Below are positions 17,198 to 25,450 of a stretch of 64,000 nt of DNA, one piece after another (positions within the stretch are counted from its first letter, which is position 1; the number at the start of each line of letters is the position of its first letter). The stretch spans positions 1 to 64,000 of the forward strand of contig NZ_KZ984559.1 in the NCBI RefSeq assembly GCF_003574445.1, read 5' to 3'. Position numbers and translations under genes: made by a program. Source of the DNA: Streptomyces sp. YIM 130001. Its GTDB lineage: Bacteria; Actinomycetota; Actinomycetes; Streptomycetales; Streptomycetaceae. The notes under the pieces were generated by a model. The model ran no database searches. It was not told the DNA's origin and saw nothing but the letters and a program-made list of their open reading frames with translations.

Positions 17198-18726
17198 CCG
17201 CCGCCGCACCCCCCTCACCGGGGGCCGACGACAAGCTCGACGCCGGGACACTCAAGATCGCCGGCGTTGTCGTCATCGGCATGCTCATGGCCATTCTCGA
17301 CATCACTGTCGTGAGCATCGCCCTGCCGACCTTCCAGTCGGAATTCTCGGCCAGCTACTCCACCGTCGCGTGGACCATGACCGGCTACACCCTCGCCCTC
17401 GCCACGGTCATCCCGATCACCGGCTGGGCAGCCGACCGGTTCGGTACCAAGCGCCTCTACCTGCTCGCCCTGGTGCTGTTCGTCGCAGGCTCCGTGCTCT
17501 GCAGCATGGCCTGGGACATCAGCTCACTCATCGGCTTCCGGGTCCTTCAGGGCCTGGGCGGCGGCATGTTGATGCCGCTCGGCATGACGATCATGACCCG
17601 TGTCGCCGGGCCCGCCCGGATCGGCCGTCTGATGGCCGTACTGGGTGTCCCGATGCTGCTCGGCCCGATCGGCGGCCCGATCCTCGGCGGCTGGCTCATC
17701 GAGAGCCACAGCTGGCACTGGATCTTCCTCATCAACGTTCCGGTCGGCATCATCGCGCTGCTCACCGCGATCAAGATCCTGCCCAAGGACGACCCGTCCC
17801 CGAGCCAGTCGTTCGACGTGGTCGGCATGCTGCTGATGTCCCCCGGACTCGCGCTGTTCCTGTTCGGCGTCTCGTCGATCCCTGACGAAGGCACCTTCCT
17901 GGCGACGAAGGTCATGGTCCCCATGGCCATCGGTGCCGTCCTCATCGCGTTCTTCGTCCGGCACGCGTTCAAGCCCGAGCACCCGCTCATCGACCTGCGC
18001 CTGTTCAAGAACCGGCAGCTGAGCGTGGCGGTCGGCACCATGTTCCTGTTCGCCGTCGCGTTCTTCGGCGCGATGCTGCTGATCCCCACGTACTTCCTTC
18101 AGGTGCGCGGCGAGAGCACGCTCCAGGCCGGTCTGCTCATGGCCCCGCAGGGACTGGGCGCGATGCTGACCATGCCGATCGCCGGCCGGCTCGTGGACAA
18201 GACCGGTGCCGGGCGCATCGTGCTCGTCGGGCTCGTCGGCATCGCTGTCGGCATGGGCTTCCTCACCCAGATCGGGGCGGAGACTTCGTACCCGATCCTG
18301 CTCGGCGCACTGTTCGTGATGGGCATGGGCATGGGCGCCACCATGATGCCGATGATGACGGCCGCGCTGCAGACTCTCACCGACGAGATGATCGCGCGGG
18401 GCTCCACCCTCATGAACATCGTCCAGCAGGTGGCGAGCTCGGTCGGTACGGCGGTCATGTCCGTGGTGCTGACCAACCAGCTCACCAGCTCCGACCTGGC
18501 CGGCCCCGCGATCGCCGCCCAGGAGAACGAGAAGATCGCCGCCCAGCTCCCGCCGGGTGCGATGGCGAAGGGTCTGTCCGAGGCGGCTTCCGGCTTCTCG
18601 ACGACCTTCACCGTGGCATTCCTGCTGATCCTGGTGACCTTCGTCGGAGGCTTCCTGCTGCCGCGGCACAAGACACCGACCAAGCTCGACGGCGACAGCA
18701 GCCGTGGGCCCGTGATGATGCACTGA
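17194..18726 (+). CDS. DHA2 family (EmrB/QacA-type) drug efflux MFS transporter
   Basis: 510 residues with 14 predicted membrane helices, the DHA2 number. The first helix holds the family D-I-T-V-V-S-I-A-L-P near residue 36. The A-like loop is W-A-A-D-R-F-G-T-K-R near 75. Antiporter motif C is G-P-I-G-G-P-I-L-G-G near 155. Such pumps expel drugs or the host's own metabolites using the proton gradient. It is preceded by a TetR gene and a coupled small ORF, and followed by a strong terminator at 18756, so the three form one unit. Confidence 0.93.
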   Translation: MTAAAPPSPGADDKLDAGTLKIAGVVVIGMLMAILDITVVSIALPTFQSEFSASYSTVAWTMTGYTLALATVIPITGWAADRFGTKRLYLLALVLFVAGSVLCSMAWDISSLIGFRVLQGLGGGMLMPLGMTIMTRVAGPARIGRLMAVLGVPMLLGPIGGPILGGWLIESHSWHWIFLINVPVGIIALLTAIKILPKDDPSPSQSFDVVGMLLMSPGLALFLFGVSSIPDEGTFLATKVMVPMAIGAVLIAFFVRHAFKPEHPLIDLRLFKNRQLSVAVGTMFLFAVAFFGAMLLIPTYFLQVRGESTLQAGLLMAPQGLGAMLTMPIAGRLVDKTGAGRIVLVGLVGIAVGMGFLTQIGAETSYPILLGALFVMGMGMGATMMPMMTAALQTLTDEMIARGSTLMNIVQQVASSVGTAVMSVVLTNQLTSSDLAGPAIAAQENEKIAAQLPPGAMAKGLSEAASGFSTTFTVAFLLILVTFVGGFLLPRHKTPTKLDGDSSRGPVMMH

Positions 18727-18755
18727 CACTCGTCGGGTCGTCCGACGACGCGCAC

Positions 18756-18808
18756 GCCCGCCTCTGTTCCACCGGCCATCCGGTGGAACAGAGGCGGGCA
18801 CATTTTTG
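18756..18808 (+). terminator. Strong intrinsic terminator after the efflux operon
   Basis: Perfect 20-base inverted repeat: arm 18756-18775 (GCCCGCCTCTG...) and arm 18780-18799, with a CCAT loop, followed by ACATTTTT. Both stem and T-run are present, so it ends the TetR-MFS transcript before the next promoter at 18856. Confidence 0.92.
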
Positions 18809-18855
18809 GGCTCCTGCCGGACGGTATCCGGCAGTTCACCCCCTCCCCCAAATTA

Positions 18856-18885
18856 TTGAACGTGTTCAAAATGTGAGTGTATGCT
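18856..18885 (+). promoter_or_regulatory. Promoter with an embedded TetR-type operator
   Basis: TTGAAC at 18856-18861 is both a -35-like box and the left half of the perfect dyad TTGAAC-GT-GTTCAA (18856-18869). TATGCT at 18880-18885 is an acceptable -10 with an 18-base spacer. A repressor bound to the dyad would cover the -35. No regulator gene sits next to the downstream gene, so the repressor must be encoded elsewhere. Confidence 0.6.
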
Positions 18886-18912
18886 GGCACCGAACCAGGC
18901 CGAGGGGGACCG

Positions 18913-19899
18913 ATGAAGGTAGTACTGCCCGGGGGAACCGGACAGGTGGGCCGGATTCTCGACCGTGCGCTGACAGCGGCCGGTCACGAGGTCACGGTGG
19001 TGACACGACATCCGGTGCAGGAGCACGAAGTCGGATGGGACGGGACCACCCTCGGCGACTGGGCCACCGCGATCGACGGCTGCGACGCCGTGATCAACCT
19101 GGCCGGACGGAGCGTCTCCTGCCGGTACACCACCGAGAACCTGCAGGCCATGATGGACTCCCGGGTCGATTCGGCACGAGTGGTCGGCGAGGCGATCGCC
19201 GTCGCCGCCCAACCACCGCGCGTCTGGCTGCAGATGAGTACGGCCACGATCTACGCCCACCGTTTCGACGCCGCGCACGACGAGGCGACCGGGGTGATCG
19301 GCGGGACGGAGCCCGGCGTGCCGGACTACTGGGCCTACAGCGTCGACATCGCGAAGAACTGGGAGCGTGCGCAGGCCGAGGCCTCGACCCCCGGGACACG
19401 CAAGGTGGCACTGCGTTCGGCGATGGTGATGAGCCCGGACCGTGGCGGCGTGTTCAGCGTACTGTCGCGGCTGGCGCGACTCGGGCTGGGCGGGCCGGTG
19501 GGCGGCGGCGCACAGTACGTCTCCTGGATCCACGACGAGGACTTCGTACGAGCCGTCGAGTTCCTGATCGCCCGGGACGAATTCGACGGGCCGGTGAACC
19601 TGGCCTCGCCCGGGCCTCTGCCGCAGCGCGACCTCATGCGGGCGCTCCGGTCGGCCTGGGGCGTCCCCGTCGGACTGCCGGCGACTCGTTGGATGGCCGA
19701 GGTGGGAGCGTTCGCCCTGCGCTCGGACACCGAACTGCTCCTCAAGAGCCGTCGCGTGGTGCCGGGGCGGCTGAGTGCGGCAGGGTTCACGTTCGCCCAC
19801 CCCGACTGGGAGACGGCCGCAGAGTCCCTTGTGCGGCGGGCCCGAGACCTCCGTGCGGCACCGCGCCGGACTCCTGGACAGAGCAGCCACACGGTGTAG
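18913..19899 (+). CDS. TIGR01777-type NAD(P)-dependent epimerase/SDR
   Basis: 328 residues. The start M-K-V-V-L-P-G-G-T-G-Q-V-G gives the nucleotide-binding G-x-x-G-x-x-G of extended SDR proteins. I-N-L-A-G-R-S-V-S-C-R-Y near 65, the later Y-x-x-x-K equivalent Y-S-V-D-I-A-K and a DUF1731-like C-terminus (S-R-R-V-V-P-G-R-L-S-A-A-G-F) match the TIGR01777/YfcH group. The reaction is unknown for the group. ATG 18913 follows GAGGGGGA; the frame extends 12 codons further up but into the promoter. Controlled by a TTGAAC/GTTCAA operator-promoter. Confidence 0.88.
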   Translation: MKVVLPGGTGQVGRILDRALTAAGHEVTVVTRHPVQEHEVGWDGTTLGDWATAIDGCDAVINLAGRSVSCRYTTENLQAMMDSRVDSARVVGEAIAVAAQPPRVWLQMSTATIYAHRFDAAHDEATGVIGGTEPGVPDYWAYSVDIAKNWERAQAEASTPGTRKVALRSAMVMSPDRGGVFSVLSRLARLGLGGPVGGGAQYVSWIHDEDFVRAVEFLIARDEFDGPVNLASPGPLPQRDLMRALRSAWGVPVGLPATRWMAEVGAFALRSDTELLLKSRRVVPGRLSAAGFTFAHPDWETAAESLVRRARDLRAAPRRTPGQSSHTV

Positions 19900-19902
19900 C
19901 CG

Positions 19903-19917
19903 ACCGGGGAGCCCGGT
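19903..19917. terminator. Short hairpin between convergent genes
   Basis: ACCGGG (19903-19908), loop GAG, CCCGGT (19912-19917) lies between the stop codons of the convergent genes ending at 19899 and 19921. It is a perfect 6-base stem without a T-run. A terminator role is plausible from position, but the stem is short. Confidence 0.35.
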
Positions 19918-19920
19918 GGA

Positions 19921-20523
19921 CTAACCCATGGCGCCCGGGCGCCACGACGTCAGCCCGTCCGTCGGGGTCCGGGCGTGCCAGGCACGGAACTCGTCGTAGG
20001 TGCGGACGCCGTGGTCCAGGACCGACTGATAGACCCACACCCCCTGCGCCGCCTCGCCGCGTGCCGCCGCGCCCTCCTTGACTGCGAGGACGGCGTCTCG
20101 TGTCGAGTCGCCCAGGGCGGCGCGCACCGGGGCCACCAGGTCCGCGGCGCGGGGCCCGGGGTGGTCGTCGGGGAGCCACCACATGTCGATCTTCCAGGTC
20201 TCGTCGGGCGTGAACTCGTAGTCCAGTCGCCAGTACAGGCCGCGGTCGGCCAGGTCGAGCGCCTTGCTGAAGCGCAGGGCGCGCACTCCGGGCAGCTGCG
20301 CGCAGGCAACGAGCGCGCCGAAGCCTTCGGCGACGGACGGGGCGGGCGAGTAGATCTCCATGTCGATGTCGGGCTCCACCACCAGGTCCAGCGCGACCGA
20401 TCCGACGAGTACGGGTGAGCCGAGCGGGCGCCATCGGTCGAACAGGCCGAGCCGGTCGAGGATCGTGTGCGCGGTGGCGCGGCGCACACGGGCGCGATCC
20501 TGGCGTGCCTCCGGGGTGTCCAT
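19921..20523 (-). CDS. Putative nucleotidyltransferase-fold protein
   Basis: 200 residues from ATG 20523. The segment V-L-V-G-S-V-A-L-D-L-V-V-E-P-D-I-D-M-E near 40-58 looks like the G-S...D-x-D core of minimal nucleotidyltransferases (small-molecule or protein nucleotidylation). L-D-Y-E-F near 105 and K-I-D-M-W-W near 115 could supply the third acid. This group is usually annotated as hypothetical in Streptomyces. No neighbour suggests a substrate. A large inverted repeat lies 14 bases upstream of the start. Confidence 0.6.
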   Translation of the reverse strand: MDTPEARQDRARVRRATAHTILDRLGLFDRWRPLGSPVLVGSVALDLVVEPDIDMEIYSPAPSVAEGFGALVACAQLPGVRALRFSKALDLADRGLYWRLDYEFTPDETWKIDMWWLPDDHPGPRAADLVAPVRAALGDSTRDAVLAVKEGAAARGEAAQGVWVYQSVLDHGVRTYDEFRAWHARTPTDGLTSWRPGAMG

Positions 20524-20536
20524 CGGTGGATCGTAA

Positions 20537-20568
20537 GCCGTACGTGTACGGCCACGCACACGTACGGC
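20537..20568. promoter_or_regulatory. Perfect 11-base inverted repeat upstream of the nucleotidyltransferase-like gene
   Basis: GCCGTACGTGT (20537-20547) and ACACGTACGGC (20558-20568) are exact reverse complements with a 10-base spacer. This lies 14 bases upstream of the minus-strand start at 20523, where an operator or 5'-UTR hairpin would act. The left arm also nests a smaller dyad, CCGTACGTGTACGG. No binding protein is known. Confidence 0.5.
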
Positions 20569-20633
20569 ACTCCGGAGGACGTCAACTTCCCGGTGCGGGA
20601 AGGGAGTTCAGGAGTTATACCCGCGGTGCACCG

Positions 20634-21221
20634 TCACGCGGTCCAGTCGGGGTTCCGGCCCAGGTACTTCAGGAGTTCCGCGATCGCGTCGTCGTCCGGC
20701 GCAGCCGGTACCACCGGGGCGAAGGCGAACGCCCGCAGTGGCTCGACGAACTGGCGGGCCGCGTCGAGCAGTTCGGCTGCGAGTTCGGCGGTCAGGGGCG
20801 ATGACTGTCCGGTGGCGACGGCGATGTCCCAAGCGTGTACGGCGGCGTCCAGGGCGCACACGTGCGCGCCGAGAGCTGCGGGCATCTTGTTGGGCGGCAG
20901 CGGGACCGTCACGTCCACAGCGTCCTCGGGTACGCGGGACCACGCCGTGGCAGCCGTACGCACCGCCGCCTCGGCGACCGCGACCGGTTCGCCGCCCAGC
21001 TTTCCCGAAGGGGCGAACGGGTCCTCGTCAGGACCCGTTCCCTCGCCCAGGAACGCGGCGTAGCCGAGCTGGTCACCTGCCGCATGCTGCAGCACTTGGG
21101 CGGCATTCCACTCGCTGCACGGCGTGTGCCGGTCCCAGTCGCCCGGCGCCACACCGCTGACGGCGGCGAGCAGAGCCTCGTGGGCCTGGGCGAGGACTGG
21201 CCAGCTGGTGGATGCGGTCAC
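20634..21221 (-). CDS. TIGR03086-type metal-binding protein (mycothiol-dependent isomerase fold)
   Basis: 195 residues from GTG 21221, preceded by GAGAGGTGG. The N-terminal half is a DinB-like helical bundle with W-N-A-A-Q-V-L-Q-H-A near 47 and D-A-A-V-H-A-W-D-I-A near 140, giving the metal-binding histidines of the mycothiol maleylpyruvate isomerase superfamily. TIGR03086 members are small stand-alone versions, probably mycothiol-dependent. Substrate unknown. An in-frame upstream extension lacks similarity. Confidence 0.85.
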   Translation of the reverse strand: MTASTSWPVLAQAHEALLAAVSGVAPGDWDRHTPCSEWNAAQVLQHAAGDQLGYAAFLGEGTGPDEDPFAPSGKLGGEPVAVAEAAVRTAATAWSRVPEDAVDVTVPLPPNKMPAALGAHVCALDAAVHAWDIAVATGQSSPLTAELAAELLDAARQFVEPLRAFAFAPVVPAAPDDDAIAELLKYLGRNPDWTA

Positions 21222-21442
21222 GGTGCCACCTCTCGCGATTACGGACACGACTCGCAGCACCTTACAGAGCCACGAGGCCTGGACACCTGGCCATTTGGGG
21301 CTGCCCTCGACGCACCGCGTGTGTTGTGTTGTCCCGGCTCAAGAGGGGCCACAGCGAGGGCACTTAGAGATGACCTCGCTGTGCTACCGCCGCGAGGGCT
21401 CGGCCGGCTCCGCCGGTCTCGGTCCGCCCACGGGCCCCGGTT

Positions 21443-22090
21443 TCAGGATCCGCCACCCGACGAGGCGGCGATGATGGCGGCACGGGTCCGGCGGACCGCC
21501 TGGCGTACTACGGGCTCGATCCACTGGCCTTCCGAGACCTCGTCCATCCGCTTGTTGACCTGCTTGCGGTCCGCGTCGGGGAACGCCTTGCCCCGCAAAC
21601 GCGCGGCGTGCAGTACGGACACCAGGGCGGCCGTGCGCTCGTCCGGTTCCGCGCCGCCGAGTACGACTGCCGACAGTCGTTCACGCACCTCGCGCTCGGC
21701 GGAACCATCGGCTTCCGGATACCGCGTGAGGGGCAGCAGTCCGAGAACGCGGCTCGTCCGCTTCTTCAGCGCACCGCGCGCCACCAGCGACTCGAGGGTG
21801 CCGTCGACCGCGCCGCGGCGACAGCGGCGCAGGAGCGTCTTGACCTTCACGCCGTCCCGCTCCCCCGCGGCCTTCGCCAGTACGGAGTCAAGGACCGGGA
21901 CTCCCGACGCGGCCGGGTCGAGGACGCTCACGGTGTCGTCCTCGCGCACCTCGACCCGGTGGTCGAGGGCGAGTTGGACGAGCGCCATGCCGGCGACGGC
22001 GTAGTCGATGCCGGGACGGGTCTTGCCGCCGCCGCTCTCGTCGTCGAGGGCGATCAGCATGAACTCTTCCGGCAGTGTCAGCTTCGTCAT
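21443..22090 (-). CDS. GPP34 (GOLPH3/Vps74-like) phosphoprotein family
   Basis: 215 residues from ATG 22090 (M-T-K-L-T-L-P-E-E-F-M-L-I-A-L-D-D). The opening L-P-E-E, G-M-A-L-V-Q-L-A-L near 37, and R-R-T-R-A-A-I-I-A-A at the end are typical of bacterial GPP34 proteins. In eukaryotes the domain binds phosphatidylinositol-4-phosphate; Streptomyces carry many paralogues of unknown role, possibly at the membrane. Stands alone. Confidence 0.87.
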   Translation of the reverse strand: MTKLTLPEEFMLIALDDESGGGKTRPGIDYAVAGMALVQLALDHRVEVREDDTVSVLDPAASGVPVLDSVLAKAAGERDGVKVKTLLRRCRRGAVDGTLESLVARGALKKRTSRVLGLLPLTRYPEADGSAEREVRERLSAVVLGGAEPDERTAALVSVLHAARLRGKAFPDADRKQVNKRMDEVSEGQWIEPVVRQAVRRTRAAIIAASSGGGS

Positions 22091-22227
22091 GACACCCATC
22101 TTCCTGCCTCCCGCCGCAGCCAAACTCGCCCCACGGTCCCCCCGAGTACAGCGAAGAGCGGCCGAAGTCCCGTAGTACGACAGGCTTCGGCCGCTCCGGC
22201 TGCGCGATCCGCTATCCGCGATCCGCG

Positions 22228-22557
22228 TCAGTCCTCCTGGACCATCATCTCACCGAGCAGGGACCAGTCGTCCTGGGGCACCTTCACGTTGATGACCCGG
22301 GGCGTGGCGACGAGGTGGGGCGGCAGAGTCCGCTGCGCCGCCTTGAAGTGCTCCGAACCGACGTGCGCCGCGCCGGCGTCGTCGTCGCGGAAGGCCTCCA
22401 CCAGGACGTACTCCGTCGGGTCGTCGAGACTGCGGGACCAGTCGAACCACAGGCATCCGGGCTCGGCGCGCGTCGCGTCGGTGAACTCCTTCACCACCTC
22501 GGGCCAGCGGTCGGCGTGCTCGGGGCGGACGCGGAACTTCACGGTGATGAAAATCAA
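22228..22557 (-). CDS. ABM-domain putative quinol monooxygenase
   Basis: 109 residues with a ferredoxin-like fold typical of antibiotic biosynthesis monooxygenase (ABM) proteins. K-F-R-V-R-P near 7, E-P-G-C-L-W-F-D-W near 32, Y-V-L-V-E-A-F-R-D near 50 and a central H near 65 are the usual pattern. Members oxidise polycyclic quinols or act as small ligand-binding dimers without a cofactor. It is the last gene of the minus-strand operon that starts at 26245, 31 bases after the alcohol dehydrogenase. Confidence 0.85.
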   Translation of the reverse strand: MIFITVKFRVRPEHADRWPEVVKEFTDATRAEPGCLWFDWSRSLDDPTEYVLVEAFRDDDAGAAHVGSEHFKAAQRTLPPHLVATPRVINVKVPQDDWSLLGEMMVQED

Positions 22558-22588
22558 GGGGCCACTTCCTATGTCGTTCGGGGCGGGG

Positions 22589-23614
22589 TCACGGGGTGAG
22601 GATCGCTCGCCCCCGGATCCGGCCGTTCCCGAGATCGTCCAGGGCGTCCTGGAAGCGCTCGAGCGGGTACTTGGCGGTGTGCAGGCGCACGCGGCCCTGC
22701 GCGGCGAGAACCATCAGTTCGCACAGGTCATTGTAGGAACCGACGAGGTTGCCGATGAAGTTGATCTCGGCGGAGATGATGTCGATGGTCGGGATGTCGA
22801 TGTTCTCGCCGTATCCGACCACGTGGTAATCCCCGGCCTGGCGCAGCATGCCGACGCCGTCCTTGGTGGAACCGCCCTCACCGACGAAGTCGATGACCGC
22901 CTCCGCGCCCGGCCCGCCGGTGAGTTCGCGTACGCGCTCGACGTGACTGCCGTCCGCGACGACACCCTGGTCCGCCCCGATGGAGACGGCGAGCGCCACC
23001 GCGTCGGGGTTGCGGTCGACGACGACGATCTCGGCGGCGGTGATGGCCTTGAGCACCTGGACGCCGATGTGCCCGAGCCCGCCGGCACCGATGACGACGC
23101 AGCGGTCGCCGGGCCGCAGGGTGCGGGCCGCCTTCGCCGCGGCGTGGTAAGCCGTGAGTCCCGCGTCGGCCAGGGCCGCCACATCGGCGGGCTCCAGGGA
23201 GTCGTCGATCCGGACGACGCTGCGCGCGGAGGTCTTCAGGTACTCGGCGTAGCCGCCGGCGGTGTCGATGCCGGGGAACTGGTTGTTCGCGCAGTGCACG
23301 TCGTCACCGGCCCGGCATGCCCGGCACAGTCCGCAGGTGATCAGCGGATGCACGATGACCTTGTCGCCCTCGCGGACGTTGGTGACGGCGCTGCCGACCG
23401 CATGCACCCAGCCCGCGTTCTCGTGCCCGATCGTGTAGGGCAACGTCACCCCGGACTTCTGCGCCCACTGCCCCTCGAGAATGTGGATGTCGGTGCGGCA
23501 CACCCCGGCACCGCCGATCCTGACGATCACGTCGAACGGGCCGGTGGCCTCGGGAGCCGGGACCTCGGCCAGCTCGAGGTTCTTGCCGTAGCCCACGACC
23601 TGGACTGCTTTCAC
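22589..23614 (-). CDS. Zinc-dependent NAD(P) alcohol dehydrogenase
   Basis: 341 residues, MDR superfamily. Catalytic zinc ligands: C-R-T-D near 39, G-H-E-N near 64 and the cysteine or acid near 150. Structural zinc: C-G-L-C-R-A-C-R-A-G-D-D-V-H-C near 92-106. The Rossmann G-A-G-G-L-G-H-I-G lies near 175, with V-V-V-D-R-N after it favouring NAD. The GTG start at 23614 overlaps the stop of the Fe-S assembly gene (GTGA). Alcohol dehydrogenases of this sort oxidise secondary alcohols in propane-degradation clusters; substrate here is inferred only. Confidence 0.9.
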   Translation of the reverse strand: MKAVQVVGYGKNLELAEVPAPEATGPFDVIVRIGGAGVCRTDIHILEGQWAQKSGVTLPYTIGHENAGWVHAVGSAVTNVREGDKVIVHPLITCGLCRACRAGDDVHCANNQFPGIDTAGGYAEYLKTSARSVVRIDDSLEPADVAALADAGLTAYHAAAKAARTLRPGDRCVVIGAGGLGHIGVQVLKAITAAEIVVVDRNPDAVALAVSIGADQGVVADGSHVERVRELTGGPGAEAVIDFVGEGGSTKDGVGMLRQAGDYHVVGYGENIDIPTIDIISAEINFIGNLVGSYNDLCELMVLAAQGRVRLHTAKYPLERFQDALDDLGNGRIRGRAILTP

Positions 23615-24405
23615 GAGACGTTCTCCTTCGGCGGGGCGGTGAGGTGGAGGAGCTTTCCCGCGGGCACCGGATCCGCCTCCTGTGCGGGGTCCGCGGCTCG
23701 CGGTGTCTGGTCCGCCGCGGACTGCGGATAGCGGGTACGGAGCAGGCCTCGGCAGAAGTGCGCGTTGCCGTCGATCGACACCCGGACCGCGCGGGCGAAG
23801 CGCAGCCGGAGCGGGATCTCTCCCGGCGGATAGCGTCGTCCATCCTCGTCCACCAGGACCGGGTCGGACGGTGCCACGCCGAGGCCGAGAGCCTCCCGTC
23901 GTCGCAGCAGTGCGCCGGACTCCCGCGAGTCGGGCAGGTCACCGACCACGACGTCCTGGAGCGATTCCTCGGTGAGGTCCGGTTTCTCGCGCAGCACGCG
24001 CGCCAGCACCCGCTCCATCGCCGCGGCGTGGGCCTTGCGGCGGAACGTCAGCCGGAGTGCGTCGAGGTCCTTCTCGGCCTCGGCCCCGAACGTCCCGCGG
24101 TAGCCCGCGTCCGCCGCGAGTCCGCGGTTGATCATGTCGGAGTCGTGGTGGTCGTCGAGGAGCACCACGACGTCGCGGGTCCAGGGCAGCGCGGTCAGGA
24201 CGTCCTTGGAGTCGGAGGCCATCAGGTACGCGAAATTCGGCGAGCAGAACGAGGTCGGCAGCCTGAGGCGGACGGTGAGCGCTCCGTCGGGGGTGACGGT
24301 CACGGACAGCACGAAGCCGAGGTCGGTGATCGGTTCGTCCAACTCCGGGTCGTAGACCGCGTCGAGCGCCGCGCGGGCGGACTCCTCCCGCCAGCAGGCG
24401 GCCAT
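23611..24405 (-). CDS. MIP18/DUF59-type iron-sulfur cluster assembly protein
   Basis: 264 residues. The N-terminal 100 residues are a DUF59 domain (D-A-V-Y-D-P-E-L-D-E-P-I-T-D-L-G-F near 15-31; L-P-T-S-F-C-S-P-N-F near 49), with the conserved cysteine at about 54. The rest is a specific extension with no known domain. Such longer DUF59 proteins occur next to the amidohydrolase in actinobacterial propane/acetone monooxygenase clusters, where they are thought to help mature the diiron hydroxylase. One base separates it from the amidohydrolase stop, and its own stop overlaps the dehydrogenase start. Confidence 0.82.
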   Translation of the reverse strand: MAACWREESARAALDAVYDPELDEPITDLGFVLSVTVTPDGALTVRLRLPTSFCSPNFAYLMASDSKDVLTALPWTRDVVVLLDDHHDSDMINRGLAADAGYRGTFGAEAEKDLDALRLTFRRKAHAAAMERVLARVLREKPDLTEESLQDVVVGDLPDSRESGALLRRREALGLGVAPSDPVLVDEDGRRYPPGEIPLRLRFARAVRVSIDGNAHFCRGLLRTRYPQSAADQTPRAADPAQEADPVPAGKLLHLTAPPKENVS

Positions 24406-24406
24406 C

Positions 24407-25405
24407 TCAGGCCACCGCCGGTTCGGCGACGCCGAGGCCGGCCGGCACCTCGATGTCGTACATGGCGGCCGCGTTCAGGCCGAGGATCTTCTTCTTCTGC
24501 GCCGTGGTGATCGGCGCGTACTCGGTCATGTCCTCGGGGATCTGGAAGTCGACGAACCGCTCGACGAGCCAACGCGGCGTCCACAGCGCGTAGTCGCTGG
24601 AGAACTGGATACGGTCCTCGTCCAGCCAGTACAGGAGTTCACCGATGATCTGGGCGAAGTAGCGCGGCCGGCTGTGGATGAAGGGCATCGCGACCGCGAG
24701 CCCCGCGTGCACGTTGGGCTCCTGCGTGGCGATCCAGCAGAAGTCCTCGAGCCGGGGCAGGCCGCAGTGCTCGACGACGAAGTTCATCTCGGGGAACTGT
24801 GTGGCCGCCTTGTCGACGTCCGCCACGTCGAACGCGTCCCGGTCGAGCGGCCGGATCGTCGGCCCCTTGTGGACGTGGATGTTGTTGATCCCGAGGTTCT
24901 GGCACTCCTCGAGGTAGCGGTACGTCCACGGGTCGTCGAGCTTGTAGCCTCGGCTGTCGCCCTTCCACTCGGCGGTGTAGAGCTTCGCGCCCTTGAGCTG
25001 GAACCGCTCGGCGTCGCGCCGCAGTTGGTCGAGTCCCTTCTGCTCGTACCGGGGATCCCAGGAGTGGTTGTACGTCAGCTTGTCCGGGTGCTGCCGCGCG
25101 AGCGCGAAGGATTCCTCGGTCTGCCCGAACCCGTTGCGGTAGAACGCTCCCAGCCGTGCGGGCTGGAAGATCGCGTGGTCGACGTAGCCGTCGGTGAAGA
25201 GGTCCTTCATCAGCCGCTCACCGCCGTAGTAGAGGTACTCCTCGTACGGCCACAGCTCGGACTCCGGACTCAGGTTGCGGTGGTAGTCGTAGAAGCAGTC
25301 GATGAACTGCTTGCCGTGGATGTTGAGTTGGTTCTCGGGGCGCGCGTCCCAGAGCGCGATGTGCGCGTCCACGATGAAGTAGTTCTCGCCGTCCTTGGAA
25401 TACAT
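24407..25405 (-). CDS. Amidohydrolase-2 family protein, monooxygenase-accessory type
   Basis: 332 residues, TIM-barrel metal-dependent hydrolase of the amidohydrolase-2 group. D-A-H-I-A-L-W-D near 13 replaces the usual H-x-H by A-H-I-A-L-W, so one metal ligand is altered. H-V-H-K-G-P near 185, V-E-H-C-G near 220 and F-S-S-D-Y-A near 280 are conserved. It closely resembles, from memory, the amidohydrolase encoded beside propane monooxygenase (prm/mim) in Gordonia, Mycobacterium and Rhodococcus, thought to assist assembly of the hydroxylase. It is the second gene of the operon. No hydroxylase is in the window. Confidence 0.85.
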   Translation of the reverse strand: MYSKDGENYFIVDAHIALWDARPENQLNIHGKQFIDCFYDYHRNLSPESELWPYEEYLYYGGERLMKDLFTDGYVDHAIFQPARLGAFYRNGFGQTEESFALARQHPDKLTYNHSWDPRYEQKGLDQLRRDAERFQLKGAKLYTAEWKGDSRGYKLDDPWTYRYLEECQNLGINNIHVHKGPTIRPLDRDAFDVADVDKAATQFPEMNFVVEHCGLPRLEDFCWIATQEPNVHAGLAVAMPFIHSRPRYFAQIIGELLYWLDEDRIQFSSDYALWTPRWLVERFVDFQIPEDMTEYAPITTAQKKKILGLNAAAMYDIEVPAGLGVAEPAVA

Positions 25406-25450
25406 CTCTCTCCTCAGTTCGCGATGGGGTGCTGCCGGGGACGCCTCGCG

